Made by a program: the position numbers and the translations under genes. From Oppiella nova (Eukaryota; Arthropoda; Arachnida; Sarcoptiformes; Oppiidae), in assembly GCA_905397405.1 (NCBI GenBank), contig CAJPVJ010000004.1, forward strand, positions 98,260 to 162,259: 64,000 nt of DNA, in the 5' to 3' direction. The notes beneath the pieces were generated by a model. That model was given only the letters and a program-made list of their open reading frames with translations, had not been told where the DNA came from and searched no databases. This document shows positions 45,027-54,542 of this stretch, one piece after another (within the stretch, counting starts at the first letter, position 1; every line of letters begins with the position of its first letter).

Positions 45027-46427
45027 ATGAGTAATGGTCTAATACAAAAAGGAATGTATGCAGCAGTATTTACTGTCGCTGCGGCAACATCACAAGTTCA
45101 AGCTTCAACACCTGTGGATTTTTCTAACTTGGTTGAACAAGTTAGCCCAGCTGTTGTAAGTGTTAATGTTGTTAAAAAGTTATCTCAGGAAGAGTTGTTA
45201 CAGCAACAAGTACCTGAAATTCTAAAGCGTTTCTTTGGTAATCAAATCATTATTCCACAACAACGCGCGCCACAAGAAAAGACTGCGTATGGTAGTGCAT
45301 TTTTTATTAGTAAAGATGGTTATTTACTGACAAATCACCATGTGGTTGAAGATGCATCTAAAGTGACGATTATGTTGAATGATCGCCGTGAAATTGATGC
45401 AAAAGTGGTGGGCAGTGATGAACGTACAGATGTGGCTTTATTGAAAGTTGAGGGGAATAATTTCCCATCATTATCTGTGGGTAATGTAGATCAACTTAAA
45501 GTCGGGCAGCCTGTTCTAGCAATCGGTTCTCCATTTGGTTTTGATTATTCTGCATCAGCAGGGATTGTCAGTGCCAAGTCACGTAATATGATGGGTGAAA
45601 CCTCTGTCCCATTTATCCAAACCGATGTGGCGTTAAATCCGGGTAACTCAGGTGGTCCGCTATTTAACCAACAAGGTCAGGTTGTCGGTGTAAACTCTCG
45701 TATCTTTAGTGGTACGGGTGGTTATATGGGCCTGTCATTCTCTATTCCAATTGATGTGGCAATGGACGTTGTTGATCAGTTGAAAAAGAATGGTAAGGTC
45801 ACTCGTTCTTATCTTGGTGTAATGTTACAAGATATCGATCGAAACTTAGCGGAAGCTTATAAGTTAGATAAACCAGAAGGTTCGTTGATTACCCAAGTTG
45901 CGCCGAATTCACCTGCAGAAAAAGCGGGCTTTAAATCAGGCGATGTGATCCTAAAATATAATGGTTCACCAATATCACGTACTTCAGAATTATTGAATTA
46001 TTTGAATCGTACTCAACCAAATCAATCTGTTAAGCTTGAAGTTTTACGTGATGATAAACCAAGAGTGATTACAGCAACTTTAACTGTTGCACCAGATGAT
46101 ACCCCTGCAAAAGTTGACAATACCAACACTTCGGCCAAGCCAAATAAAGGGCCTATCATTGGTGTTGCGATTCGTGCCTTAACTGAACAAGAAAAGAATC
46201 GTTTAAATGTTAAAGGTGGTGTGTTTATTCAAGATGTGACCAGAGGCGGCTTAGCTGCACAGTCACGGATTTTACCTGGTGATGTGATTACTCAAGTAAA
46301 TAACAAGAAAGTAAATACACCAAATGATTTTGTTGATGCTATTTCAGAGCTACAGAAAAATACGGTAGCGCGTGTAGCGATTGTTCGTGAAGGGCAACAT
46401 GCTATGATTGGATTACGTATTCAATAA
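45027..46427 (+). CDS. Do-family periplasmic serine endoprotease (MucD/DegP type)
   Basis: A secreted quality-control protease of 466 residues. It has a signal peptide (cleavage near QVQA). The trypsin-like triad is His105 in LTNHHVVEDA, Asp135 in ERTDVALLKV and Ser208 in NPGNSGGPLF. Two PDZ domains follow at about 270-360 and 380-466 (YLGVMLQDIDRN; GVAIRALTEQEKN). The length fits the MucD branch. Its last 69 codons and terminator are duplicated, diverged, at 59713-59962, with the mandelate region between the copies. Confidence 0.94.
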   Translation: MSNGLIQKGMYAAVFTVAAATSQVQASTPVDFSNLVEQVSPAVVSVNVVKKLSQEELLQQQVPEILKRFFGNQIIIPQQRAPQEKTAYGSAFFISKDGYLLTNHHVVEDASKVTIMLNDRREIDAKVVGSDERTDVALLKVEGNNFPSLSVGNVDQLKVGQPVLAIGSPFGFDYSASAGIVSAKSRNMMGETSVPFIQTDVALNPGNSGGPLFNQQGQVVGVNSRIFSGTGGYMGLSFSIPIDVAMDVVDQLKKNGKVTRSYLGVMLQDIDRNLAEAYKLDKPEGSLITQVAPNSPAEKAGFKSGDVILKYNGSPISRTSELLNYLNRTQPNQSVKLEVLRDDKPRVITATLTVAPDDTPAKVDNTNTSAKPNKGPIIGVAIRALTEQEKNRLNVKGGVFIQDVTRGGLAAQSRILPGDVITQVNNKKVNTPNDFVDAISELQKNTVARVAIVREGQHAMIGLRIQ

Positions 46428-46470
46428 ATCCAACTGATCAGAATCAGCCACTCAAAGAGTGGCTTTTTTA
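46221..46470 (+). repeat. Direct repeat, left copy (Do-protease 3' end plus terminator)
   Basis: Positions 46221-46470 align with 59713-59962 without gaps at an offset of 13,492. By hand count there are 17 mismatches in 250 (about 93 percent identity), most of them in the first half. The sequence between the copies is the mandelate/benzoate gene block. Sequences before and after the two copies are unrelated. Confidence 0.9.
46446..46470 (+). terminator. Terminator of the Do-protease gene
   Basis: AGCCACTC, loop AAA, GAGTGGCT, then TTTTTA, 18 bp after the stop. Duplicated at 59938-59962. Confidence 0.9.
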
Positions 46471-46794
46471 TATGATCAAGTTTATTTTGCAAATATTTTA
46501 AGAATAGCTTTTGAATCAATCCGATATAAAAACCTCAAAGTCAAAATATTTCATTTTTTAGTATTCAATAAATCTAAAGCATAAGATGTATTCCTCGTCC
46601 ATAGTTTTAACTTCAGATTTGATGGTATAGATATACTTTGATTCAATTTTTTATATATAAAAATGTTTTTAATCAAATATTTATAATTTTATATAGTTTG
46701 TATCTATAATCGATAATATTTATTATTTATTTTATCTATATTTTGTTGCGTATTATCATTAGAAAAATTAATTGAATGTTAAGGAAGGGCATAC
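46471..46794. other. Left junction and promoter region of the mandelate block
   Basis: 324 bp of very AT-rich DNA between the protease terminator and mdlC. It holds no gene. It must contain the mdlC promoter. The sequence TTTTATCTATATTTT (46730-46744) is shared over 14 bases with the promoter region of the MFS gene at 54745-54758. Confidence 0.45.
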
Positions 46795-48381
46795 GTGAAA
46801 ACTGTTCATCAATATACCTATGAAATATTGAGAAAAAATAATATTAAAATGATTTTTGGTAATCCTGGTTCGAATGAACTGCCTTTTCTAAAAAACTTTC
46901 CTGCTGACTTTCAATATATTCTGGGTTTACATGAAGGCGCGGTCGTTGGAATTGCCGATGGGTATGCTCAAGCAACGGGACAAACGGCGTTTGTTAATTT
47001 GCATTCTGCTGCTGGTACAGGAAATGCGATGGGGGCATTGAGTAATGCATGGAATTCTCATACACCTTTGGTAATTACAGCAGGCCAACAAACGCGAACG
47101 ATGATGGGTGTTGAAGCGCTATTAACAAATATTGAAGCTGCTCAATTACCAAAACCTTTAGTTAAATGGAGTCATGAACCAGCAATTGCAAATGAAGTAC
47201 CACACGCGATTAGTCGAGCAATACATATTGCTGGTGCAGAGGCTGCCGGGCCGGTATATGTTTCCATACCTTATAATGATTGGGATATTGAAGTAGATGG
47301 AGAAAATGAACATTTGCTTAAAAAGAACGTCACCAGTTCACAGTGTTTATCAGAGCAAGATTTATTATTTATAAGTCATAAAATAAATTCAGCTCAAAAA
47401 GTCGCTTTAGTTCTAGGTACGGATGTAGATCGACAATTTGCCAATCTTAGTGCAATCCGTTTCGCAGAAGCATTAAACGTTCCTGTTTGGGTTGCGCCAT
47501 CTTCACCAAGATGCCCATTTCCAACAACGCATGCCTATTTTCAGGGGATTCTACCAGCAAGTATTGCGGGTATTTCCCAAATATTTAAAGAATATGATTT
47601 GGTTTTAGTATTTGGTGCACCTGTATTTCGTTATCACCAGTATGAACCTGGTCAATATCTATCTGAACATACAGAACTCATTGCATTCACTTGTGATATT
47701 CAAGAAGCAGCTCGGGCCGCAATGGGTTTATGCTATGTGAGTGATTTAGGCGATAGCCTGACACGATTAAGTCAGAAAGTTCATGCAAAAACTGATACGG
47801 TAGTTCACCGTCATACAATAGAACTGTCTCAGCCAAGTGAAAATGGCTATATAAAGCCAGAAAGGCTGTTTGATATGCTTAATATTCTCGCGCCAGACGG
47901 CACGATTTATACAAATGAATCTACTTCAACAACCAATGCATTATGGGATCGTTTAAGCCTTACTGAACAAGGAAGTTATTATTTCGCAGCTGCGGGTGGC
48001 CTTGGTTTTGCTATGCCTGCTGCGATCGGAGTTCAGTTGGCACATAAAACTCGTAGAGTAGTAGCACTGATTGGAGATGGTTCAGCAAATTATAGTATTA
48101 CAGCATTATGGACTGCTGCTCAGTATAAAATTCCAGTGATCTTTATTATCTTAAAAAATGGAACGTATGGTGCACTGCGGTGGTTTGCAGGGGTTTTAAA
48201 TGCTGAACATGTTCCTGGTATGGATGTCCCAGATATTGATTTTACACACATTGCCAAAGGCTATGGTGTAGATGCGTGTAGTGTAACGAATGACAGTGAT
48301 TTTATTTCCGCTTTTAACAAAGCAGTCGATTCAGAGCAACCGACTTTGATTGAAGTCGTGACAGCTGAGTTAAGTAATTAA
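46795..48381 (+). CDS. mdlC: Benzoylformate decarboxylase
   Basis: A thiamin-diphosphate enzyme converting benzoylformate to benzaldehyde and CO2. The start is a GTG at 46795 with AAGGAAGG upstream. All residues known to be catalytic in Pseudomonas putida MdlC align at the same numbers: Ser26 in GNPGSNELPFLK, Glu47, His70 in NLHSAAGTGN and His281 in FRYHQYEPGQYL. The ThDP/Mg motif is GDGSANYSITALWTAAQYKI (residues of about 427-446). The 528 residues match the family. First of three co-directional genes for upper mandelate catabolism. Confidence 0.95.
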   Translation: MKTVHQYTYEILRKNNIKMIFGNPGSNELPFLKNFPADFQYILGLHEGAVVGIADGYAQATGQTAFVNLHSAAGTGNAMGALSNAWNSHTPLVITAGQQTRTMMGVEALLTNIEAAQLPKPLVKWSHEPAIANEVPHAISRAIHIAGAEAAGPVYVSIPYNDWDIEVDGENEHLLKKNVTSSQCLSEQDLLFISHKINSAQKVALVLGTDVDRQFANLSAIRFAEALNVPVWVAPSSPRCPFPTTHAYFQGILPASIAGISQIFKEYDLVLVFGAPVFRYHQYEPGQYLSEHTELIAFTCDIQEAARAAMGLCYVSDLGDSLTRLSQKVHAKTDTVVHRHTIELSQPSENGYIKPERLFDMLNILAPDGTIYTNESTSTTNALWDRLSLTEQGSYYFAAAGGLGFAMPAAIGVQLAHKTRRVVALIGDGSANYSITALWTAAQYKIPVIFIILKNGTYGALRWFAGVLNAEHVPGMDVPDIDFTHIAKGYGVDACSVTNDSDFISAFNKAVDSEQPTLIEVVTAELSN

Positions 48382-48414
48382 TCATTATCAATACTTAAGC
48401 ACGGAAAAACTTTT

Positions 48415-50106
48415 ATGCAGACTAATTTTATTATTAAAGAATTGCATCAATTATTTAATCCACAGCAGATACTTATTGAAGATGTTGATAAAAGCTTTTA
48501 TTTAAAAGGTTTTCGTGTTGGCAAGGGTGATGCACTTGCTGTGGTTATTCCTTATAGTTTATTCCAGCTATGGCAAGTTATTGAATTTGGAGTCAAACAT
48601 AATTTAATCATAATTTTGCAAGCATCTAATACAGGTGTAACTGGTGGTTCTACACCACATTCTAATGATTATGACCGAGAAGTTATTGTTGTAAGTACAA
48701 TGAAACTCAAAGGTATGCAGTTATTGGATGATGCCAAACAAGTTATTGCGTTTCCAGGGACAACACTTACAGAATTGGAAAATGCGCTGAAACCTCATCA
48801 ACGCGAGCCCCATTCAGTCATTGGTTCATCTTGTATCGGAGCGTCTGTAATTGGTGGAATTTGTAATAACTCAGGAGGTTCATTAATTCGTCGAGGCCCA
48901 GCGTATACTGAAAAATCTTTATTTGCTCAGGTTGATGGAAGTGGAAAGTTAAAACTCATTAACCATCTGGGCATTTACTTGGGGGAAGATCCAGAAGAAA
49001 TTCTAAGAAATCTAGAACAAAAAAACTATGATCTACAAAAAGTTAACTTAGTGCATGGAAAAATTTGGGCTGAAAATTATGCCAAGACACTACGAGATAT
49101 AACTTCCCCAACAGCGACTCGCTACAATGGAAATCCTGAGTATTTACATGAAAGCTCGGGCTGTTCAGGGAAACTAGTCGTTTTTGCAGTCAGACTTCCA
49201 ACTTTTGAAGCAGCAGAAGAGGCAACCACATACTTTATTAGTAGTAATAATGAGACCGAATTAATAGATTTAAGACGGTATCTATTAACAGAAATGACGA
49301 CTTTACCGAGTCAGGCTGAGTATATCCATCGGCATGCATTTGATTTAACACAACGTTATGCAAAACATATGTATAAGGCGATTGATATTTGGGGCGCTGA
49401 AAAGATTCCAGCCTTATTTAAATTTAAAGCGCACATAGATCAATTTTTTAGAAAATTCCCTCTTTTTCCCAATAATTTTACAGATCGTTTGATTCAACTA
49501 TTTAATCGTTTAACCCCTTCATGGATCGAACCGCGTTTGCAAGCATCCAATCAACAGTATGAACATCATTTAATGATTAAAGTTGATCAACAGCAAAGTG
49601 ATGAATTACGAGAGCTATTGAATCATTTTTTTAATGGCTCTAAAGATCAATTTTTCCAATGCACTAAAGCTGAAGAAAAAAATGCTTTTCTTATCCGTTT
49701 TGCTGTAGGTGGTTGTGTGGTTTATTACTGCGAAAGTACGGGAATTGATCCAAATCAACGCTTAGTTTCTTTTGATGTTGCTTTTCGACGGAATGATGAT
49801 TGTTGGTCAATAGATTTACCAGACTATTTAAAACAACAAGTCATGATGGAGAGCTGTTGTGGTCATTTTTTCTGTTTTGTTTCACATCAGGATTACTTAC
49901 TTAAGGAAAATGTTGATGCGATCCAATTTAAGCATGACGTACTTGCATACTTAGAACAGCGTGGAGCCAAATACCCCGCTGAGCATAATGTCGGCCATTT
50001 GTATAAAGCTTCTCTCGATTATCAGATTCATCTTAAAGAATTAGATCCAACCAATAGTTTTAATCCTGGTATTGGCAAGACAAGCAAATATAAACATTGG
50101 CATTAA
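48415..50106 (+). CDS. FAD-dependent D-2-hydroxyacid dehydrogenase, probable D-mandelate dehydrogenase
   Basis: A 563-residue protein of the membrane-associated D-lactate dehydrogenase (Dld) family. The N-terminal FAD-binding domain (p-cresol-methylhydroxylase type) has LQASNTGVTGGSTPHSNDYD and SVIGSSCIGASVIGGICNNSGGSL (shortened to its core) at residues of about 65-165. The C-terminal part has the Dld cap and membrane-binding region, ending FNPGIGKTSKYKHW. A. calcoaceticus is known to have a D-mandelate dehydrogenase of this flavoprotein type. The position between mdlC and an L-mandelate-type dehydrogenase supports D-mandelate as substrate, but D-lactate is possible. Confidence 0.85.
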   Translation: MQTNFIIKELHQLFNPQQILIEDVDKSFYLKGFRVGKGDALAVVIPYSLFQLWQVIEFGVKHNLIIILQASNTGVTGGSTPHSNDYDREVIVVSTMKLKGMQLLDDAKQVIAFPGTTLTELENALKPHQREPHSVIGSSCIGASVIGGICNNSGGSLIRRGPAYTEKSLFAQVDGSGKLKLINHLGIYLGEDPEEILRNLEQKNYDLQKVNLVHGKIWAENYAKTLRDITSPTATRYNGNPEYLHESSGCSGKLVVFAVRLPTFEAAEEATTYFISSNNETELIDLRRYLLTEMTTLPSQAEYIHRHAFDLTQRYAKHMYKAIDIWGAEKIPALFKFKAHIDQFFRKFPLFPNNFTDRLIQLFNRLTPSWIEPRLQASNQQYEHHLMIKVDQQQSDELRELLNHFFNGSKDQFFQCTKAEEKNAFLIRFAVGGCVVYYCESTGIDPNQRLVSFDVAFRRNDDCWSIDLPDYLKQQVMMESCCGHFFCFVSHQDYLLKENVDAIQFKHDVLAYLEQRGAKYPAEHNVGHLYKASLDYQIHLKELDPTNSFNPGIGKTSKYKHWH

Positions 50107-50160
50107 ACTAGGCCAAAATTTGAAATTTTTAATTGTAATAGGCTGAACAGGAACGCTCTT

Positions 50161-51303
50161 ATGCCTTATAAAATGATCAATGTGGAAGACTACCAAAAAC
50201 TTGCAAAATCGACTTTACCCAAAGTGATTTATGATTATCTGGAAGGTGGGGCAGATGATGAAAAAGGCTTACATCACAATCGACAGGTATTTGATCAATG
50301 GCGGTTTAAGCCGCAGCGTTTGGTCGATATTAGTGAACGAGACATTTCCTGTCAGTTGTTCAATCGTCTTTGGAGTGCGCCCTTTGCGATAGCACCTACT
50401 GGATTAAATGGTTCATTTTGGCCTAAAGGGGATGCGTTACTTGCAAAAAGTGCTGCTAAAGCCAATATACCATTTATGTTATCGACAGCTTCGAATATGT
50501 CGATTGAGGAAGTCGCCAGATCTAGTGATGGTGAAAAATGGTTTCAGCTTTATGTTGTACATCAAGAACTAGCCAAGCAAATGGTGCAACGTGCTTTAGA
50601 CTCGGGTTATACAACTTTGATTGTGACCTTGGATGTTGGTGTAAACGGTTATAGAGAACGTGACCTGCGTAATCAGTTTGGATTACCATTAAAATTTTCT
50701 GCAAGCTTAGTGCTAGATGGTATGTTACATCCGGCATGGTCGTTACGTTTTTTAGCCAATAGCAAGCCACAGTTAGCAAATTTTGTAAGCTCTAAGACAG
50801 ATAGTCTAGACATTCAAGTCGCAATTATGAAGCGCCAAATGGATGCCAGTTTCAATCAAGAAAGCTTAAAACGTATCCGTGAGATTTGGCCTCATCAATT
50901 ATTGGTAAAAGGTATAATTAGCGCTGAAGATGCTCAAATTGCTATTCAGTGTGGAGTTGATGGGGTAATTTTATCTAATCATGGTGGACGTCAACTTGAT
51001 TGTAGTGTGTCTCCTATGGAAACCTTGCAAGAAGTTTCTAGATGTATTCAACAACCGATCTTAATTGATAGTGGTTTTAGGCGGGGTTCAGATATTGTCA
51101 AAGCATTGTGTTTAGGCGCTGATATGGTGTGTTTAGGTCGCCCCACACTCTATGGTTTAGCATCTAAAGGTGAAGTTGGTGTTGATGAAGTAATCCAACT
51201 GATGAAGCAGGATGTTGACCGCACATTAGCACAAATAGGTTGCCCATCTGTAAAGCGGTTGGGCATGAGTTATCTTCAATACAACTCTGATATTTTGAGT
51301 TAG
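50161..51303 (+). CDS. mdlB: FMN-dependent L-2-hydroxyacid dehydrogenase, probable L-mandelate dehydrogenase
   Basis: A member of the FMN-dependent alpha-hydroxyacid dehydrogenase family, 380 residues. The start INVEDYQKLAKSTLPKVIYDYLEGGADDE is typical (shown in part). The FMN and substrate motifs are MLSTASNMSIEEVA, WFQLYV, LVKGIISAEDA, the catalytic His in LSNHGGRQLD, and IDSGFRRGSDIVKAL. It is close to the P. putida L-mandelate dehydrogenase type. With the Dld-type enzyme it gives a route for both enantiomers without a racemase. It is the third gene after mdlC with a 54-bp gap. Confidence 0.87.
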   Translation: MPYKMINVEDYQKLAKSTLPKVIYDYLEGGADDEKGLHHNRQVFDQWRFKPQRLVDISERDISCQLFNRLWSAPFAIAPTGLNGSFWPKGDALLAKSAAKANIPFMLSTASNMSIEEVARSSDGEKWFQLYVVHQELAKQMVQRALDSGYTTLIVTLDVGVNGYRERDLRNQFGLPLKFSASLVLDGMLHPAWSLRFLANSKPQLANFVSSKTDSLDIQVAIMKRQMDASFNQESLKRIREIWPHQLLVKGIISAEDAQIAIQCGVDGVILSNHGGRQLDCSVSPMETLQEVSRCIQQPILIDSGFRRGSDIVKALCLGADMVCLGRPTLYGLASKGEVGVDEVIQLMKQDVDRTLAQIGCPSVKRLGMSYLQYNSDILS

Positions 51304-51739
51304 TTTATTTATATAAAATACTCATAAGATAAAAAGAGCAGGTCACGGAACAAAAAAAATAGATATACCTGTTCAATATCGCAAAATCCATCAATGAGGA
51401 ATTTCTTTAGTTGAGGTCAGTTTGAGTTTAATACAGTAAGTTGAAAAATTGGACCAAAATGATTCAGTTTTTGCTTTTATTACAATAACAAGCGATGGAT
51501 ATAGCATAATAAGTAGATAAAGAAATAGTTTAAAATGATCTATTTGATATGGCAAACAGTTCTACAGTGCCAGCGCCTTTGATCTGCTATCAAAGTATAA
51601 AAAAACGAATTTTAACGTTATCAAGATTATACGTAAAACTCAGAATTATTAGGTTTTTAATTAAGATGAAACCTTTATGCAAAAGGTTGAAAGTAAAAAT
51701 ATTTTACTTTCAACCTGAGTCCATCAGATCACTCATCAT
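51304..51739. other. Intergenic region between convergent mandelate genes
   Basis: 436 bp between the L-mandelate dehydrogenase and aldehyde dehydrogenase stops. It contains a strong hairpin (51684-51716). A 64-codon frame (51549-51743) runs through the hairpin and has no family resemblance, so it is not a gene. Confidence 0.5.
51684..51716 (-). terminator. Terminator of the aldehyde dehydrogenase gene
   Basis: The perfect 15-bp arms AGGTTGAAAGTAAAA and TTTTACTTTCAACCT with loop ATA lie beyond the stop at 51740. On the minus strand CCTTTTGC follows. Confidence 0.75.
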
Positions 51740-53209
51740 TTAGAGCGGATATTGAATCCCTTTGTCTAAAATACTGATCCATTGACGTTGACTGAACTCA
51801 TCAAAGTTAGCAGGACCACCAAAGCGGCCACCATAACCTGACTCACCCATTCCACCAAAAGGTACGTGATATTCATTATTTACTGTCTGATCATTGATAT
51901 GAATCATGCCACTTTTAATTTCTTTGGCTAACTCATAGGCCCAAGCAGTGTGTTTACTATGAATTGCCACAGCAAGACCATATTTCGATGAATTGACAAT
52001 ATCAACCGCTTCTTTGATGTCATCAAAAATAATGATCGGTGCTACTGGACCAAATATCTCATCGGTAAAAATCGGATCATTTTTATCGATATTCGTTAAA
52101 ATAGTTGGATGGAAAAACAGTTGTTCACCTTTACCACCACATTCCAATATAGCACCTTGACTTACCGCATCCTCAACCATACGGCTCACTTTTACATGCT
52201 GAGCCTGATTAATAAGTGGACCTAATTGTGTATCAGGCGAGGAGGGGTTGCCAACTTTTAGTGATAATGCTTTTTCTTTCAGTTTTTTAATATAGACACT
52301 CGCAATGCTACGATGCACTAAATGACGTCCAGTCTGCATACAAATTTGCCCCTGATGTAGAAAAGTTCCCCAGACAGCATTATTTACAGCGATCTCTAAA
52401 TCTGCATCTTCACAAATAATCATCGCATTATTGCCGCCCAGTTCAAGCGCACATTTTTTTAATTGTTTAGCACAATCCACGGCAATTTTCTTACCGACAA
52501 CAGTTGAACCTGTGAAAGAGATCATATTCACTTGAGGGTGATTCACTATCGTCTCACCAATTTCACTTTCGCCATTCAATACCTGAAAAACACCTGATTG
52601 CAAACCTGCCATTTCAAATAGCCAGGCTAAAAGAGAACCTCCCGTAACATTACTAAATTCTGAAGGCTTTAATATCACACTATTGCCCATTGCTAAAGCT
52701 GGTGCTATAGAGCGGATAGATAATAATAAAGGAAAGTTCCAAGGGGAGATTACACCGACAATACCGATAGGAACACGTAACCATACATTGGTTTTATTGG
52801 GGATAGCGGATGGAAAAACCTCACCTGATGCAGACATTGGCATAGATGAAGCCATGTATAATTGTTCGATACAGGCATTGGCTTCCCAGCCAGCTTTAAG
52901 CGCTGTTGATCCACACTCTTGAATGTTCCAATCAATAAAAGTTTGAATATTTTGCTCAAAAATTTGTGCGGCCTTTCTCAGGACCTTGGCACGTGTTTCA
53001 AATGTTGTATTTTTCCATATGTGTTGGGCTTGCATCGCTATTTGAACTGAAGTATTGACATTATCTACAGAAGAAAGCTGTACAGATGAAATAATCTCCC
53101 CAGTTGCTGGATTTATAATTTCACGTGAAGCGTTATTGGTTTTAACCCAAGTTCCTTGAAAAATATGTTCTTTCCAAATTTGTTCTATGATTTTTGTTTG
53201 TATATTCAT
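51740..53209 (-). CDS. NAD(P)-dependent benzaldehyde dehydrogenase
   Basis: An aldehyde dehydrogenase of 489 residues, started at the ATG at 53209 because the upstream extension runs into the MFS gene. The catalytic Cys290 is in GQICMQTGRH. The general-base Glu is in ALELGGNNAMI and the NAD-binding GSTVVGK motif is present (FTGSTVVGKKIA). GEIFGPVAPIIIFDD and PFGGMGESGYGGRFGG follow. Its relatives include the XylC/AreC benzaldehyde dehydrogenases. In this cluster it would oxidise benzaldehyde from MdlC to benzoate. Its start lies 4 bp downstream of the MFS stop, so the two are co-translated. Confidence 0.88.
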   Translation of the reverse strand: MNIQTKIIEQIWKEHIFQGTWVKTNNASREIINPATGEIISSVQLSSVDNVNTSVQIAMQAQHIWKNTTFETRAKVLRKAAQIFEQNIQTFIDWNIQECGSTALKAGWEANACIEQLYMASSMPMSASGEVFPSAIPNKTNVWLRVPIGIVGVISPWNFPLLLSIRSIAPALAMGNSVILKPSEFSNVTGGSLLAWLFEMAGLQSGVFQVLNGESEIGETIVNHPQVNMISFTGSTVVGKKIAVDCAKQLKKCALELGGNNAMIICEDADLEIAVNNAVWGTFLHQGQICMQTGRHLVHRSIASVYIKKLKEKALSLKVGNPSSPDTQLGPLINQAQHVKVSRMVEDAVSQGAILECGGKGEQLFFHPTILTNIDKNDPIFTDEIFGPVAPIIIFDDIKEAVDIVNSSKYGLAVAIHSKHTAWAYELAKEIKSGMIHINDQTVNNEYHVPFGGMGESGYGGRFGGPANFDEFSQRQWISILDKGIQYPL

Positions 53210-53213
53210 GACT

Positions 53214-54542
53214 TTATCCTTTCGTCGTGAGTTGAACTGGAGACATCTTCTGATGTGTAAATAAAGCAATAACAATTGCGCCTATAATTCCGGGCAGTGC
53301 AAATACCATGAAGTTTTGCTCAAATGGCAAATTCATTGCGAGTAAAAATCCGCCGAATAATGGGCCAGAAATTGCACCAAATCGGCCCATTGCTGCGGCA
53401 AAACTGACACCTGTTGAACGAATATTCGCAGGATAGAAGTCCGCAGCTAAAGTGTGAATAACAGACATGGAACCAACAGTTGCGCCACCTGCGATCACTA
53501 GCAATATGCTCAGGACAAATGCAGGAGGGTGAAATCCTAGGCAGCTAATCGAAGCTGATGCAAGTAAATAACCAAAAATTAATGTGGGTTTTGATCCCCA
53601 TTTATCAGCGAGGATTCCAAAAATTAAAGTGCCTAGAATCGCTCCAATGTTGAGTGTTACTAAAAATGTGATACTAGAGCCGAGAGAATATCCACCGACA
53701 TTCATCAGTTTAGGTAGCCAAGTATTTAGACCAAATACCATAAGCATAACCATGGCAAATCCCGACCAAATCAGCAGAGTTCTGACAGTTTTGCCTTCTG
53801 TAAATAGACCAAGAACAGGTATTTTTTGCGTATTTGCTGTCATGTCTACAACATAGTGCATATTGTTTTCATGCTTATGGTTAGGATTTAATTTTTTTAG
53901 TGTGCTAATCACATCTATTTGACGGTTTTTATGAATGAGATAGCTGATGGATTCTGGAAAAGTCTTATACATTAATGGAATCAAGAAAATACATGTGCCA
54001 GCAATCCAAAAAGTTGCTTGCCATCCAAAAACTGGAATCAAAAACAAGCCTGCTAAGCCGGAAAGTATGGCGCCAACACCATAAAAGGCGAGTACTAAGT
54101 TAATCAAACGATTACGATGTGAACCAGGCGCCATCTCTTTAATAATTGTCACCAAATTGGGGACTGCACCACCTAGTCCGACACCCGTGAGTAATCTGCA
54201 AATAAAGAATGTTGTTGTATCATGTGCAAAGCCATTCATCGTGACGGCGAGACTCGATAAAATCGTACAAGCAATAATGATATTTTTTCGACCGAATTTA
54301 TCAGCCGCCATACCGAGAGTAACAGCACCAAGCATCATCCCCATTAAAGATGCCGCACCGAGAAGTCCTGCTGTTTGGGGCGAAAGTTGCCATTCAAGCA
54401 TTAAGTGGGGGAGAACAGAGCCATAAATTACAAGGTCATATCCATCAAATAACATAATAACAGCACACCAAAAGACTAAAATTTTATGGTGTTTATTGAG
54501 AGGAACCTTATCAATAAGGTCTACAGCATTAATATTTTGCAT
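53214..54542 (-). CDS. Aromatic-acid:H+ symporter (AAHS), MFS
   Basis: An inner-membrane permease of 442 residues with about 12 hydrophobic segments. The AAHS signature DGYDLVIYGSVLP lies in TM1 (residues of about 33-45), where the Asp is required in PcaK-type transporters. The MFS loop 2-3 motif is LGMAADKFGRKN (about 78-89) and a second copy, FGILADKWGSKP, is present. BenK, PcaK and VanK belong to the family. In this cluster the substrate is probably mandelate, benzoylformate or benzoate. Upstream lies a long dyad at 54721-54750. Confidence 0.9.
   Translation of the reverse strand: MQNINAVDLIDKVPLNKHHKILVFWCAVIMLFDGYDLVIYGSVLPHLMLEWQLSPQTAGLLGAASLMGMMLGAVTLGMAADKFGRKNIIIACTILSSLAVTMNGFAHDTTTFFICRLLTGVGLGGAVPNLVTIIKEMAPGSHRNRLINLVLAFYGVGAILSGLAGLFLIPVFGWQATFWIAGTCIFLIPLMYKTFPESISYLIHKNRQIDVISTLKKLNPNHKHENNMHYVVDMTANTQKIPVLGLFTEGKTVRTLLIWSGFAMVMLMVFGLNTWLPKLMNVGGYSLGSSITFLVTLNIGAILGTLIFGILADKWGSKPTLIFGYLLASASISCLGFHPPAFVLSILLVIAGGATVGSMSVIHTLAADFYPANIRSTGVSFAAAMGRFGAISGPLFGGFLLAMNLPFEQNFMVFALPGIIGAIVIALFTHQKMSPVQLTTKG

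Noticed and set aside
46471-46794. tRNA-type attachment site at the left edge of the catabolic block
   Set aside because: No tRNA or integrase is present; the flanking duplication is a protease gene end.
51549-51743. 64-codon plus-strand frame between mandelate operons
   Set aside because: Runs through the terminator hairpin of the convergent gene and has no family resemblance.
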